NCBI GenBank assembly: GCA_016721945.1
Contig: JADKHC010000003.1
Span: 62,001 to 126,000 of the forward strand
Direction: 5' to 3'
DNA from: Verrucomicrobiota bacterium
Lineage (GTDB): Bacteria; Verrucomicrobiota; Verrucomicrobiia; Opitutales; Opitutaceae
Length of the DNA stretch: 64,000 nucleotides
Position numbers and translations under genes: made by a program. The notes under the pieces were generated by a model. That model made no database searches, was not told the DNA's origin, and worked only from the letters and a program-made list of their open reading frames with translations. Below, piece after piece: positions 53,266 to 61,990 of this stretch; position 1 is the first letter of the stretch; every line of letters begins with the position of its first letter.

Positions 53266-54432
53266 TCAGGCCAGAAACGCCTGGCTGTAGAGAGTCTCGG
53301 CATCAACGAGAGTCACGTCGCGAGGATTATTTTTCAGCAGGCGAGTCGCCTTCATGGCGGCGGCCGCGAGGCGCGGAATTGCCGATTCGGGGATGTCGTA
53401 GGTGGCGAGGTTGCGCCGAATACCGCAGGCGTCACAGAGCTCTTCGAGTTTCGCAATGCCGGCTTCGGCGGTCGCGAGATCGCTTTCCAGACGTTTTACA
53501 CCAAGCGCACGGGCGATTTGGGCGTAGCGTTCCGGCGCGGCCGATAAGTTAAAGCGCAGCACGGGCGATAGGATCAGTGCGTTGGAGAGTTCTTGCGCAA
53601 TCTGAAACTCGCTGGCGAGCGGGTAGGCGAGAGCATGTACCGCCCCGGTATTCACCGCGCCATGACACATACCGCCGTAGAGGCTGCCCAAGGCGACCGC
53701 TGTGCGCGCCGGTACGTCGATACCGTTATTTACCGCTTGCAATAGGTTCGACGAAATCAGCCGGATTCCTTCAAGTGCATAAACGTCGACCATTGGATGG
53801 GCAAAACGGTTAGCGTAGGCTTCGATGCAATGCACCAAGGCGTCCAAGCCCGTAGCGGCTGTGATCGCTGGCGGAACGGAAAGCGTGAAAAGCGGATCCA
53901 CAAAAGCTGCGTCGGGCACCAGCCAGGGACTGTTTACGCTTTTCTTGAGCAGCTCGGTTTCATCGAGCAGGAAGGCATTAGGGGAAACTTCGCTGCCGGT
54001 ACCGGCCGTGGTGGGCAGGCACACGAGAAAGGTTCGGCGTTTAGGGAGCAGACCGACTCCGAAAAAGTTTTGCACGGGTTCGGCCCGGTCGTGCAAGGCA
54101 GCGACGAGTTTGGCGATGTCCAACACATTGCCATCGCCAAATCCGACAACGCCATCAGGGATGAATTTCCGTGCTTCGAGCAGGATGCGCTCGAAGTCTT
54201 TTATCCCGGGTTCAGCCGGGACCTCGGTGATGGTGGTGACCACGATGCCGTGCGCGACAAGTCCTTCGACGAGTGGTTTCGCCAGCGGCGCAACGGATGC
54301 GGTTGTAAGCAGTAAAACCCGGCGTAGACCGTGTTTCGTTAATTCATCAGGACATCCAGCGGCGCAACCCGGCCCAAAACTGAGTAGTGGCGGTTGCGAA
54401 AGAGTGATAGAGCGGGAAGCGTAGGCAGCCAT
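53266..54432 (-). CDS. Iron-containing (group III) alcohol dehydrogenase
   Basis: ATG 54432 is used (TTG 54447 possible), giving 388 residues. Motifs: the nucleotide loop GVVGFGDGNVLDIAK (G-x-G-D-x-N-x-x-D, a variant of the usual GGGSxxD), PTTAGTGSEVSPNA, and metal ligands in ALVHCIEAYANRFAHP and GAVHALAYPLASEF. Such enzymes reduce or oxidise simple alcohols and aldehydes with NAD(P). It is convergent with the corrinoid operon, so it might process the alcohol or aldehyde made there, but it could be unrelated. Confidence 0.93.
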   Translation of the reverse strand: MAAYASRSITLSQPPLLSFGPGCAAGCPDELTKHGLRRVLLLTTASVAPLAKPLVEGLVAHGIVVTTITEVPAEPGIKDFERILLEARKFIPDGVVGFGDGNVLDIAKLVAALHDRAEPVQNFFGVGLLPKRRTFLVCLPTTAGTGSEVSPNAFLLDETELLKKSVNSPWLVPDAAFVDPLFTLSVPPAITAATGLDALVHCIEAYANRFAHPMVDVYALEGIRLISSNLLQAVNNGIDVPARTAVALGSLYGGMCHGAVNTGAVHALAYPLASEFQIAQELSNALILSPVLRFNLSAAPERYAQIARALGVKRLESDLATAEAGIAKLEELCDACGIRRNLATYDIPESAIPRLAAAAMKATRLLKNNPRDVTLVDAETLYSQAFLA

Positions 54433-54625
54433 TGGAGCTTTGATCAATTCTGCCGAATAAAGCCGACAAACACAGTTGGATCAGTGCCCGGGTTTGTTGC
54501 GATGTCTGGGCGTTGAAGGGGCATGAAATCGTGTGAGTGGGTAAAACTAGCGACTGAAACAAAGAAAGATTGCGCGAACTACGAAAAAGGCCGCGCCACC
54601 CTACGCTTTAAGATGAAACGAAGGA

Positions 54626-54715
54626 TGGCGGAGAGGGAGGGATTCGAACCCCCGGAACCCTTGCGGGCTCAGCGGTTTTCAAGACCGCCGCGATAGACCA
54701 CTCTGCCACCTCTCC
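54626..54715 (-). tRNA. tRNA-Ser(TGA)
   Basis: Read on the minus strand from 54715 the acceptor GGAGAGG pairs with CCTCTCC near 54636-54630. The anticodon loop is CTTGAAAACC (anticodon TGA), the variable arm is long (GCCCGCAAGGGT), as in class II tRNAs, and the T-loop is GGTTCGAATCC. Discriminator G (54629) is followed by an encoded CCA (54628-54626). Confidence 0.96.
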
Positions 54716-55387
54716 ATCAACAGCTTATGCAAGTAGCGCTTTGACGCGTTGACCATCGTATGGGCACTTTTGAGGTGAGTTGGCGATGGGTTACGCATGA
54801 AGGCGACACGAGCAAGGCGGGGAAGTGTGAAGGCTTATGTACACTCGGCAACTGTGAAGTTTACGGTTTCGAGGGGAACGTTCTCCATGCCATCTGCCGT
54901 GACGATTGCGGCGTGGCTAAAGCCGAGGAACAAGATCATCACTCTCCGCCTTCGTGTCCGTTGAACAACAGTTCACCCGAAAATTGGTCGAGGATCATCA
55001 CCGTAGAACTCCCCACGTGAGAGACTGAATTACAGGCTAGCCAATAAACCACGTAGTAGATTTTTCCGATTTAAAAGGTGCTCGAATCCGTAGGCTTTGG
55101 ACGGACCGCGGAGAGAGAGATGGATCAATAATCACCGATTGCTCGGATTGCACAGACGCCGACTCCGTTTTCTCTGTTTACTCCTGTATAATGGATCGGG
55201 TTTGCTTTATGGTCTTTGCTTCGGGAGATCGGCCTTCGCGATCTTTGCGTTAAACCCGGATCAGGCTGATCGCTGTTTTTGAACAGGAGGTAGCGGAGAT
55301 AACAGAGAACGAAAGGCGGATTTTTTGACCACGAAATACACGGAATCAGGCAGGGGTACTGCGCGCCCAGTGTACAGACTGGGTTTG
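54716..55387. other. Intergenic region with dispersed repeats and one doubtful ORF
   Basis: A plus-strand frame at 54760-55020 (86 codons) has no ribosome site and no recognisable domain; it could be a small Cys-rich protein but is not supported. From 55060 to 55387 are AT/GC-mixed repeat copies, including the reverse element tctctgtttactcctgtata (55171-55190) and the forward element at 55281-55310. No gene is seen there. Confidence 0.5.
55281..55310. repeat. Copy of the ACAGGAG-nnn-CGGAG dispersed repeat
   Basis: gaacaggaggtagcggagat (55281-55300), followed by aacagagaac, matches 13201-13230 and 57301-57330. Confidence 0.55.
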
Positions 55388-56524
55388 CTACGAGGTGACA
55401 ACGAAGAAGCTGGGGGCGAAGTCGCTGGCGATGCCGAGGTGGGCGAGGGAGCGGTAGTGCGAGCGTAGTTCGGACTGGATGGCGAGGGGGTGGCCGTTGC
55501 AGCCGTCGTGCTCGGGGATGTATTTGCCGGTGGCAAAATGATCGTTTGTGGCTGTTCCGAGCGGGAGAATAAGTTCGGGTAACTTGTAGTCGGGGAGTGC
55601 GGCGTAAAAGGTTGTACTTCCAAAACCGGCTGCGCTGAGAAGTTCGGTGAGTTCGGCCCGGGTGAAGGTGAAGCTGCGCAGCGGCTGGCCGCTTTGCTTG
55701 AGCCATTTTTCTGAGGCAAGTGTGGCGTCGTAGACGGCGATGTTGGGCGGGCCGATATGGTCGTCGGGCGCGCCGAGCAGATATTTTAGGCCGAGGCGGT
55801 TTTCGATGCCGATTACGAGTTGTCCGCCGGGTGCAAGCAGGCTGCGCGCGCGTTGAAGAAATTCGATCTGCACGTCACGTGGATTGCCGCTGCGGAATTT
55901 CGGCACCCACTCAAGCACGCCCACACAGGTAACGAGGTCGAAAATAGGTGATGGGCGATGAGCGATGGGCAATGGGGCATTCGTGCTGGGTCGCACCTCG
56001 TGTGCGTCCGAAGGTGAAGAAGGGCTCACGTCGACCGGCGATCGTTTTACGGAGGAATCAGGCGCACTTTGCGTGTGGCCAAACGCGATGTCGAAAAAGT
56101 CGCCCTGGATGAAGTTCATCCGTTTGGCGGTGCCTTCTTGTTGGGCGACGGCTTGAATGAAGGCGAGGCGTTCAGGCGTGGGCTCGAGAGCAACGACTTC
56201 AGCGTGTGTGTCGCGGGCGAGCGGTAAGGCGATCTGGCCCCAGCCTGAACCAATGTCCAGAACCTTTGCACCAGGCTTCGGCGGATGTTCGCGGAAGAAA
56301 AGGTCGCGCTTGGGACTGGTGACGATTTGGTGTAGCCAGGGATTTGATTTGGCGTAGCGAGAGGCAACTACTTCGCGCCAGGGCTGGCCGGCGCGGATGG
56401 ATTTGACGATTTCCCAGAGTTCTTTGGCGGGTGCATCGCGGTAGGTTTCTTCGGTTACGGCTGGAGTCCAGGCTTCGCCTGCATGAAGAGAGACGGATTG
56501 GCCGCGATGAGTGAATGAGAGCAT
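55388..56524 (-). CDS. Class I SAM-dependent methyltransferase with an extra inserted segment
   Basis: The 378-residue protein has SAM motif I VLDIGSGWGQIALPLA, an acidic residue at VVALEPTPERL, and LVTCVGVLEWVP as motif IV. A later helical part has FTFTRAELTELLSAAGF. Between motifs III and IV is a low-complexity stretch of about 45 residues (DSSVKRSPVDVSPSSPSDAHE and so on). It is encoded in part by a dispersed-repeat-like sequence at 55938-55975 and is absent from typical family members. It is in the same orientation as the polysaccharide exporter genes and may methylate or otherwise modify a glycan. The target is unknown. Confidence 0.85.
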   Translation of the reverse strand: MLSFTHRGQSVSLHAGEAWTPAVTEETYRDAPAKELWEIVKSIRAGQPWREVVASRYAKSNPWLHQIVTSPKRDLFFREHPPKPGAKVLDIGSGWGQIALPLARDTHAEVVALEPTPERLAFIQAVAQQEGTAKRMNFIQGDFFDIAFGHTQSAPDSSVKRSPVDVSPSSPSDAHEVRPSTNAPLPIAHRPSPIFDLVTCVGVLEWVPKFRSGNPRDVQIEFLQRARSLLAPGGQLVIGIENRLGLKYLLGAPDDHIGPPNIAVYDATLASEKWLKQSGQPLRSFTFTRAELTELLSAAGFGSTTFYAALPDYKLPELILPLGTATNDHFATGKYIPEHDGCNGHPLAIQSELRSHYRSLAHLGIASDFAPSFFVVTS

Positions 56525-56780
56525 GCCGAGAGGAGTCAGGTGGGCAGGATTCAGGCGTAATGGAGGTGGATTGAACTACGAAGAAGGAAGAATAGAAGGG
56601 CCGGAGCTGAAGTAGGAGTTTCTGCCACAGAGTTCACTGATGGGCACGAATTTTCGTATAATCGCTGAAACGCGAAAGAGCGGAAGTACTGAAAAATCAT
56701 TCTGCGGTTTTCGTACCTCCACGCTTACGCGTTAAATGAATTGGGGCGATAATGATAAAGAATAACGAGAACGAGAAAGG

Positions 56781-58229
56781 TTATGAAATTGGGCGGGAGA
56801 CGATGGCGGCGCGGAGATTGGCGATGCCGAAGGTTCGGTCGACGGCATGAACGTCGATTTTTATGGCATCGTAACGGCGTTGGAGAACGACTAGTTTGTC
56901 ACCGACAAAATGAGTGAAGCCGAAGGAGAGGAAGTAGTGCCCGGGCATGAGGTCGAGCGGGAAGATGAAATCGACTTCGCGGGTTTCGCCGGATTTCATC
57001 GCGGGCGCGGGTTGCTGACTGAAAAGGGTGTTGGTGCCGTAGATCTCGACTCCGGCATTGTTTTTGAGCGTGAGGGCGAAGATCGGTTCGTGGAGGTCTT
57101 CGCGCGCCTCGACGACCATGCGCACAGTGATCTGTTCGCCGGAGGAAAACCACGTGCGAGGCGCTTCGGATTCGTCGAGGGCGGTGACGGAATGGATGAG
57201 GCCTAACTCGCCGCCGTAGGTAAACTCCTGTCCGCTGACCTGAACGTGGTCGCGTTCGTCGGTGAGCAGGGCGTTGGTGCGGGTGTCGGAAGGGGCTGTT
57301 TTTACAGGAGTTAGCGGAGGTAACTGAGGGACGGCGGCTGACGTCTTATCCGATTTCGTTGTTTCCTCTATTCTCTCTGGCGAAATGGTTTTGGTCTTGA
57401 GCGCCTCGATGTCGGTTTGGAGTGATTCGGCAGTGTTTCCGTTGATCAGCAGCTTCGAGTAGAGGTTGACGACGTCGTTGGGTTTACCCGCGTAAATGAC
57501 TTGGCCGTGCTCAAGCAGGATCGCGTGATGGCAGAGGCGTTTCACGAGTGAGGCGTCGTGCGAGACGAAGAGCAGGGTGACGCCCTGGGCGATGAAACGG
57601 TCGATGGCGCGCGCGCATTTCAATTGGAAGCGAGCGTCGCCGACGGAAAGTGCTTCGTCGACGATGAGGATGTCGGGGTCGACGTGGGCGGCGACGGCGA
57701 AGGCGAGTCGCATCAGCATGCCGGAAGAGTAGATTTTGACTGGTTGGTCAATGAAGTCGCCGATCTCGGCAAAGTCGGCGATGGCCTCGAAGCGCTCGGT
57801 CATCTGCGCGCGGCTGAGACCGAGGATGGAACCGTTGATGAACACGTTTTCGCGGCCGGTGAACTCGGGGTTGAAGCCGGAGCCGAGTTCGAGGAGAGCG
57901 GAAACACGACCGTGGACCGAAAGCTTGCCTGTGGTGGGCGTAAGCGTGCCGGCGATCATCTGGAGGAGCGTGCTTTTGCCAGAGCCATTGCGACCGATGA
58001 TGCCGATGGCTTCGCCGCGTTTGATGTTCAAGGCGACGTCGCGCAACGCGTAGAAATCGCGGTAGCCACGAGCGGCACGAGAGGCGAGTGTGCGGTGTGC
58101 GGCGGATGATCGTGGAAACAGACTGGCCGTTCCTTCGACGATCGGGCTTTTCAGTCGATCGGAAGGGTTTTTCCAAATGCGATAAGCTTTGGTGAGGCCC
58201 TCGGCGAAGATGATGGGAACGTTCGACAT
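56781..58229 (-). CDS. wzt: O-antigen/polysaccharide ABC transporter ATP-binding protein Wzt with C-terminal glycan-binding domain
   Basis: The start is set at ATG 58229 (MSNVPIIFAEGLTKAYRIW); earlier in-frame codons cross an intergenic repeat. The product is 482 residues. Walker A is GIIGRNGSGKSTLLQ, signature FYSSGMLMRLAFAVA-like (IYSSGMLMR), Walker B DILIVDEALSVGD. The C-terminal domain (about 330-482; GELGLIHSVTALDES, ILPLD) resembles the Wzt C domain that reads the terminal cap of the chain. Wzm and Wzt export lipid-linked O-polysaccharide over the inner membrane. A linker at about 305-315 (LPPLTPVKT) is encoded by a dispersed repeat. Confidence 0.9.
   Translation of the reverse strand: MSNVPIIFAEGLTKAYRIWKNPSDRLKSPIVEGTASLFPRSSAAHRTLASRAARGYRDFYALRDVALNIKRGEAIGIIGRNGSGKSTLLQMIAGTLTPTTGKLSVHGRVSALLELGSGFNPEFTGRENVFINGSILGLSRAQMTERFEAIADFAEIGDFIDQPVKIYSSGMLMRLAFAVAAHVDPDILIVDEALSVGDARFQLKCARAIDRFIAQGVTLLFVSHDASLVKRLCHHAILLEHGQVIYAGKPNDVVNLYSKLLINGNTAESLQTDIEALKTKTISPERIEETTKSDKTSAAVPQLPPLTPVKTAPSDTRTNALLTDERDHVQVSGQEFTYGGELGLIHSVTALDESEAPRTWFSSGEQITVRMVVEAREDLHEPIFALTLKNNAGVEIYGTNTLFSQQPAPAMKSGETREVDFIFPLDLMPGHYFLSFGFTHFVGDKLVVLQRRYDAIKIDVHAVDRTFGIANLRAAIVSRPIS
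57301..57330. repeat. Dispersed repeat inside the wzt coding sequence
   Basis: tttacaggagttagcggagg followed by taactgaggg matches the family at 13201 and 55281. In wzt it is read on the minus strand and encodes the domain linker. Confidence 0.55.
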
Positions 58230-58269
58230 GAGGTTGGCCGCAGGATCAGGCAGCACAAAGAGGAGGAAA

Positions 58270-58412
58270 AGTAGCCACGGATGAACACCGGTGAACACCG
58301 ATTGATAGGAAGGGCTCAGACGAGACTGCATTAATACAGCGTTGGTCGTAGGGCCATTTGAGGATCTGCGAACGGATGGATCGGTGAAAATCGGTGTTCA
58401 TCTGTGGCTAAA
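58270..58412. repeat. Inverted pair of ggtgttcatctgtggcta elements between wzt and wzm
   Basis: tagccacggatgaacaccg (58270-58288) and cggtgttcatctgtggcta (58391-58409) are reverse complements save one base, with about 100 bases between. A further half copy, gaacaccgat, follows the first arm. They sit in the gap between the two exporter genes. Confidence 0.7.
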
Positions 58413-58427
58413 CTACGGTTCGTGACT

Positions 58428-59285
58428 TCAGATCACGTCAGCGAAGGCGTGTTTGGTTTTCTTGAAAAACAGGTACCCGATGAGGCAAGTGATGACGCCG
58501 GTGGCCCACGTATAACCGAGGTGATTTAGATTTAGTGGTTGGTTCCAGAGAAGGGCCTGACGGCTGAGTTCGACCGTGTGGAGCAAGGGATTCCATTTCA
58601 AAACCTGCCAGTAGGAACCGGTGATCAGGCTGGTGGAATAGAAAATGGCGCTGGCGTAGAGAGTGATCTGTGCGACCACCTGCGTGATCTGGGCGACATC
58701 GCGGAAGAAAACTCCCAGGGCTGACACGAACCAGCCGATACCTAGCGTGAGTAGGACGTGTGGGATGAGGATGACGGGCATCCAGAGCAACCCTGTCAAC
58801 GAGACTGGATGCCCAACTACCAGGCTACCGACAAAGAGCAGCGCCATGTTGATCAGAAAATGAAACCAGTAAGCGGAGACGTTCGCCAGCGGTAGGATTT
58901 CGAGCGGGAAAACGACTTTTTTGACCAGATTGGGATTGCCGATAATCAGGGACGGAGCGGCGGAAATCGTCTCGGAAAGTACGTGGAAAAGCGACAAACC
59001 AAGGAATACCGCCAAGGCGAACTCTCTGGGGCTTTCGTGTCCGTTTCCGCGAAACCGGCTGCCAAAGATGAAGCCGAAGACCGTCACATAAAGCGCGAGC
59101 ATTAGCAGCGGGTTGAGCACCAGCCAGACAGCACCGAGGTAGCTACCGCGATGGCGTACCTCGACGGCGCGCGTGGTGAATTGCCACCAGAGCTCGCGCT
59201 TGCGGGCGAAACGATTGAGGAAAGGTGCCAGTTTGGAATTCACTTCGGTGGAGCAGTGTTTCGATGACGGAAGCGAGGCGGACAC
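58428..59285 (-). CDS. wzm: O-antigen/polysaccharide ABC transporter permease Wzm
   Basis: A GTG start at 59285 gives 285 residues with six likely membrane helices (for example LNPLLMLALYVTVFGFIFG and FHVLSETISAAPSLIIGN). It has the ABC-2 type motif RHRGSYLGAVWLVLNPLL near the N-terminus. It pairs with Wzt, 198 bases downstream, to move lipid-linked glycan across the inner membrane. Divergent from the TolC-like gene at 59368. Confidence 0.93.
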   Translation of the reverse strand: MSASLPSSKHCSTEVNSKLAPFLNRFARKRELWWQFTTRAVEVRHRGSYLGAVWLVLNPLLMLALYVTVFGFIFGSRFRGNGHESPREFALAVFLGLSLFHVLSETISAAPSLIIGNPNLVKKVVFPLEILPLANVSAYWFHFLINMALLFVGSLVVGHPVSLTGLLWMPVILIPHVLLTLGIGWFVSALGVFFRDVAQITQVVAQITLYASAIFYSTSLITGSYWQVLKWNPLLHTVELSRQALLWNQPLNLNHLGYTWATGVITCLIGYLFFKKTKHAFADVI

Positions 59286-59367
59286 AAATCAAAACTGCAA
59301 TTCGCAGGTCGTTGGAGAGGAGTTCGCTGGAACAAAATCTTTACAGCCGGTGTATGCGTAACTTGGA

Positions 59368-60870
59368 TTGAAGCTCATTTTGAAACTCAACAGGTTACTC
59401 TTTACTCTTGGTGCTATGGTCTTGGTGTGGATCGCGGCTGTTGTAGGCCGTGCTGCCGAGCCTGCTCCGCTGACGGGCGAGGATGTATTGCTGGAGGTAC
59501 TACCGGAAAAATCGTTGCCTGACCTGCAAGCTGCGCTTGAGCGGGCGATGGGACAGTCATCGCGCGTAATAGCTTCTCTGCTGGATCTGGATCAGGCTCG
59601 GGTCGGGGAAAAGCAGGCCCGCGCGCCCATGCTGCCCTATGCATCGTTATCGGGAAGTCTTGGTGTGGCCCAAAATAAATACGACTATGATTCGTATCCG
59701 ATTAAGGATGCGAACGGTGTCACTGTAGTAGATGCAAATGGGAATCCCAAAATGGAGCCCGCTAGATCATCGAGTGCTCTCGTGCAGGATCTGTCGTACA
59801 ACGCTGGTCTCAATCAGCCGATTTATTATTGGGGCGCCTTAAAAAAAGGCTATCAGTCGGCCCAGCTTCAAAAGGCGATTGCATCGCGCAATGTGGAAGA
59901 AATACGCCGGACCTTGGCCATTGAAATACGCCGGGCATATTTCAGTCTGATTAGTACGGTCAATGGCTTGGATTCCGAAAAAGCGACGTTAGCCAAGATG
60001 GAGGAAGAGCGAGACTACCTCAAGAAACAGGCGGAGGGTGGCTTTGTGACGCAGTCGATAGCCGATTCAGCAGATGTACGGATCAAAGACTACAAACTGC
60101 AGATGGAGCGTTCACGAAATGGTTTCGATGCGCAGTGGCTTTCTTTCTGCGAACTGACCGGCCTTGACCGGAAGAGCCAACCGCTGGTGTTTCCCAAAGA
60201 GATTCCCGCAGTTAGCAAGGACCTAAACCCCGTTTTACCGGGCTTGGCATCGCATTCAGGGCAATACATTCCAGCTAACTTGGCGAATGCAGATGACTCG
60301 ATTCGTGTGGAACGGTTGAACTATGAGATCGCGAGCACACGTCTCCGCCCCCGTTTTGGCCTTGGCCTCAATGCATCGCGTGGGTACCACACCCCTGATA
60401 CAGTGGTTGTATTTGGGGGACCCTATGTTGTTACAAATTTTGGCGTGAGCACCACCGTGAATTGGGCGATTTTTGATGGTTTTAGTACGCAAGCCGCCAA
60501 GCAGAGTTCACTGATTCGGCTACGCCAGCAACAGCGGGCACGTGATCAGGCGCAAAACGATTACGAAGAAACGCTCAAAAATAACGTTACTAATCTTCGC
60601 ATGAACTGGCAGACTTTACAGCGATCTGAGGAAGCACTCACGGGAGCGCGTGACAGTGTTGCGATCATTCAGAAGGATTTTGAAACCGGTATGGTGGAAA
60701 AACAGAAGTGGGATGCGGCAAAGACGATCGCCGATAATTCACTCATGGCTGCCAATAACGCCCGAGCCGATTACTACCTCCAAATCATAACGTACCTTTC
60801 GCTGCGGGGGAAGGACCCGGCGGTCAATCTCGTGGTCAGAACACAATCTCTCGATGCGCCTAAAAAATAA
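59368..60870 (+). CDS. TolC-family outer-membrane efflux protein
   Basis: A TTG at 59368 (MKLILKLNRLLF) starts a 500-residue product with a signal peptide (LGAMVLVWIAAVVGRAAEP). The two halves have the coiled-coil repeats of TolC proteins (AIASRNVEEIRRTLAIEIRRAYFSL and RARDQAQNDYEETLKNNVTNL). Outer-membrane strands carry GLGLNASRGYHTPDT and WAIFDGFS. It forms the outer-membrane exit duct of the exporter. Its end overlaps the next gene by 17 bases. Confidence 0.9.
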   Translation: MKLILKLNRLLFTLGAMVLVWIAAVVGRAAEPAPLTGEDVLLEVLPEKSLPDLQAALERAMGQSSRVIASLLDLDQARVGEKQARAPMLPYASLSGSLGVAQNKYDYDSYPIKDANGVTVVDANGNPKMEPARSSSALVQDLSYNAGLNQPIYYWGALKKGYQSAQLQKAIASRNVEEIRRTLAIEIRRAYFSLISTVNGLDSEKATLAKMEEERDYLKKQAEGGFVTQSIADSADVRIKDYKLQMERSRNGFDAQWLSFCELTGLDRKSQPLVFPKEIPAVSKDLNPVLPGLASHSGQYIPANLANADDSIRVERLNYEIASTRLRPRFGLGLNASRGYHTPDTVVVFGGPYVVTNFGVSTTVNWAIFDGFSTQAAKQSSLIRLRQQQRARDQAQNDYEETLKNNVTNLRMNWQTLQRSEEALTGARDSVAIIQKDFETGMVEKQKWDAAKTIADNSLMAANNARADYYLQIITYLSLRGKDPAVNLVVRTQSLDAPKK

Positions 60871-61990
60871 AATCATTATCCTCGTTGCCGTGGCCGTAGT
60901 GGCCGCAGGCGGTTGGTTGGGCTATCTCCAGATTTTGCCTAAGGCAAAAGTGAGCCGGGTAGTGCGCGGGAAGGCCGTGCAATTAGTTCCAGCGAATGTC
61001 ACGGTAACCGCCGAGTATCCGATGGATATCAAGTGCGAGCAGGGCGGTCGCATCGCCAAGGCCTTTGTTAAACTTGGCCAGGAAGTGAAAGCGGGCGAGG
61101 TCTTGTTCGAAATCGATGCGCAGGATCTTCAGATCGAGATCAGTCAAATCGAGACGGATTACAAAGCGGCCAAAGCCCGGATCGCGATTGGCTCGCCGAT
61201 ACGGTTTGAAATCGCGACGGCTGAGGAAAATCTCAAAAACTCGAAGCGCATGTTGGATACGGGACGACTAGCCCAAGTCGAATACGACCGGACTGTTCGC
61301 AACGTGGATATCCTTAAAGACCGCAAGGCGAACGAGGATATTGATAACCAAAGAACGCTGGAAACCTACGAAAACAATCTCCGGTTGAAACGGCGTTCGC
61401 TGGAGAAAATGAAGCTCACGGTGCCTGAAGATGGCACGGTGGTTTATATCGATGACAACGGCCGCACCGGTGGCTTGGTCGGCGGAGGCACCGTGCTCGC
61501 GCGAGTGATTTCCCGCAGTCGATTGGTTTTGGCTCAGATCAGCGAAGAAAGCTTTGCCGGCGTCAGGCCGGGCCTACCCGTACGGGTACAGTTTCTCGGG
61601 TATTATGGACAGTGGTTCAAGGGTACGGTTGACCGCGTACTGCCCACTGCTGACGAGAAAACGAAACGCTACACGGCATTTCTCAATCTCGACATTCCCG
61701 TTGAGCAGTTAGTCCCTGGACTCACCGGCGAAGCGGGGATCACGGTGAACGAACGCGAAAACGCGCTGCTCGTTCCTCGGCGTAGTGTGGTCGGCGTGGA
61801 TAACAGTAAACTTTGGGTCGTTCGGGATGGTCGGGTCGTTTTCACTCCCGTGGGCCTCGGCTATCTCGGCCAGAATGTCGCTGAGATCGTCAGCGGAGCG
61901 AAGGAAGGCGATGAGATCATCGTCGAAGAGCTTTCAATGTTTAGGAACGGCCAGCGCGTGCGCGCGGTCGATGACGCGGGCCAGAACTAA
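60854..61990 (+). CDS. HlyD/MacA-like periplasmic adaptor (membrane fusion protein)
   Basis: The 378-residue protein has an N-terminal membrane anchor (IIILVAVAVVAAGGWLGYL). Lipoyl half-motifs KAFVKLGQEVKAGEVLFEID and LTVPEDGTVVYIDDNGRTGG enclose a helical hairpin (QIETDYKAAKARI through ENNLRLKRRSLEK). A beta-barrel domain (FLGYYGQWFKGTVDRVLP) follows. It joins the inner-membrane ABC pair to the TolC duct. Start and stop overlap both neighbours (60854-60870 and 61990). Confidence 0.92.
   Translation: MRLKNKIIILVAVAVVAAGGWLGYLQILPKAKVSRVVRGKAVQLVPANVTVTAEYPMDIKCEQGGRIAKAFVKLGQEVKAGEVLFEIDAQDLQIEISQIETDYKAAKARIAIGSPIRFEIATAEENLKNSKRMLDTGRLAQVEYDRTVRNVDILKDRKANEDIDNQRTLETYENNLRLKRRSLEKMKLTVPEDGTVVYIDDNGRTGGLVGGGTVLARVISRSRLVLAQISEESFAGVRPGLPVRVQFLGYYGQWFKGTVDRVLPTADEKTKRYTAFLNLDIPVEQLVPGLTGEAGITVNERENALLVPRRSVVGVDNSKLWVVRDGRVVFTPVGLGYLGQNVAEIVSGAKEGDEIIVEELSMFRNGQRVRAVDDAGQN

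Noticed and set aside
54600..54760. Integration site at the tRNA-Ser gene
   Set aside because: No integrase gene or duplicated tRNA 3' end was seen nearby.
54760..55020. 86-codon plus-strand frame after the tRNA
   Set aside because: No ribosome site or domain; Cys content is mildly suggestive but not enough to call a gene.
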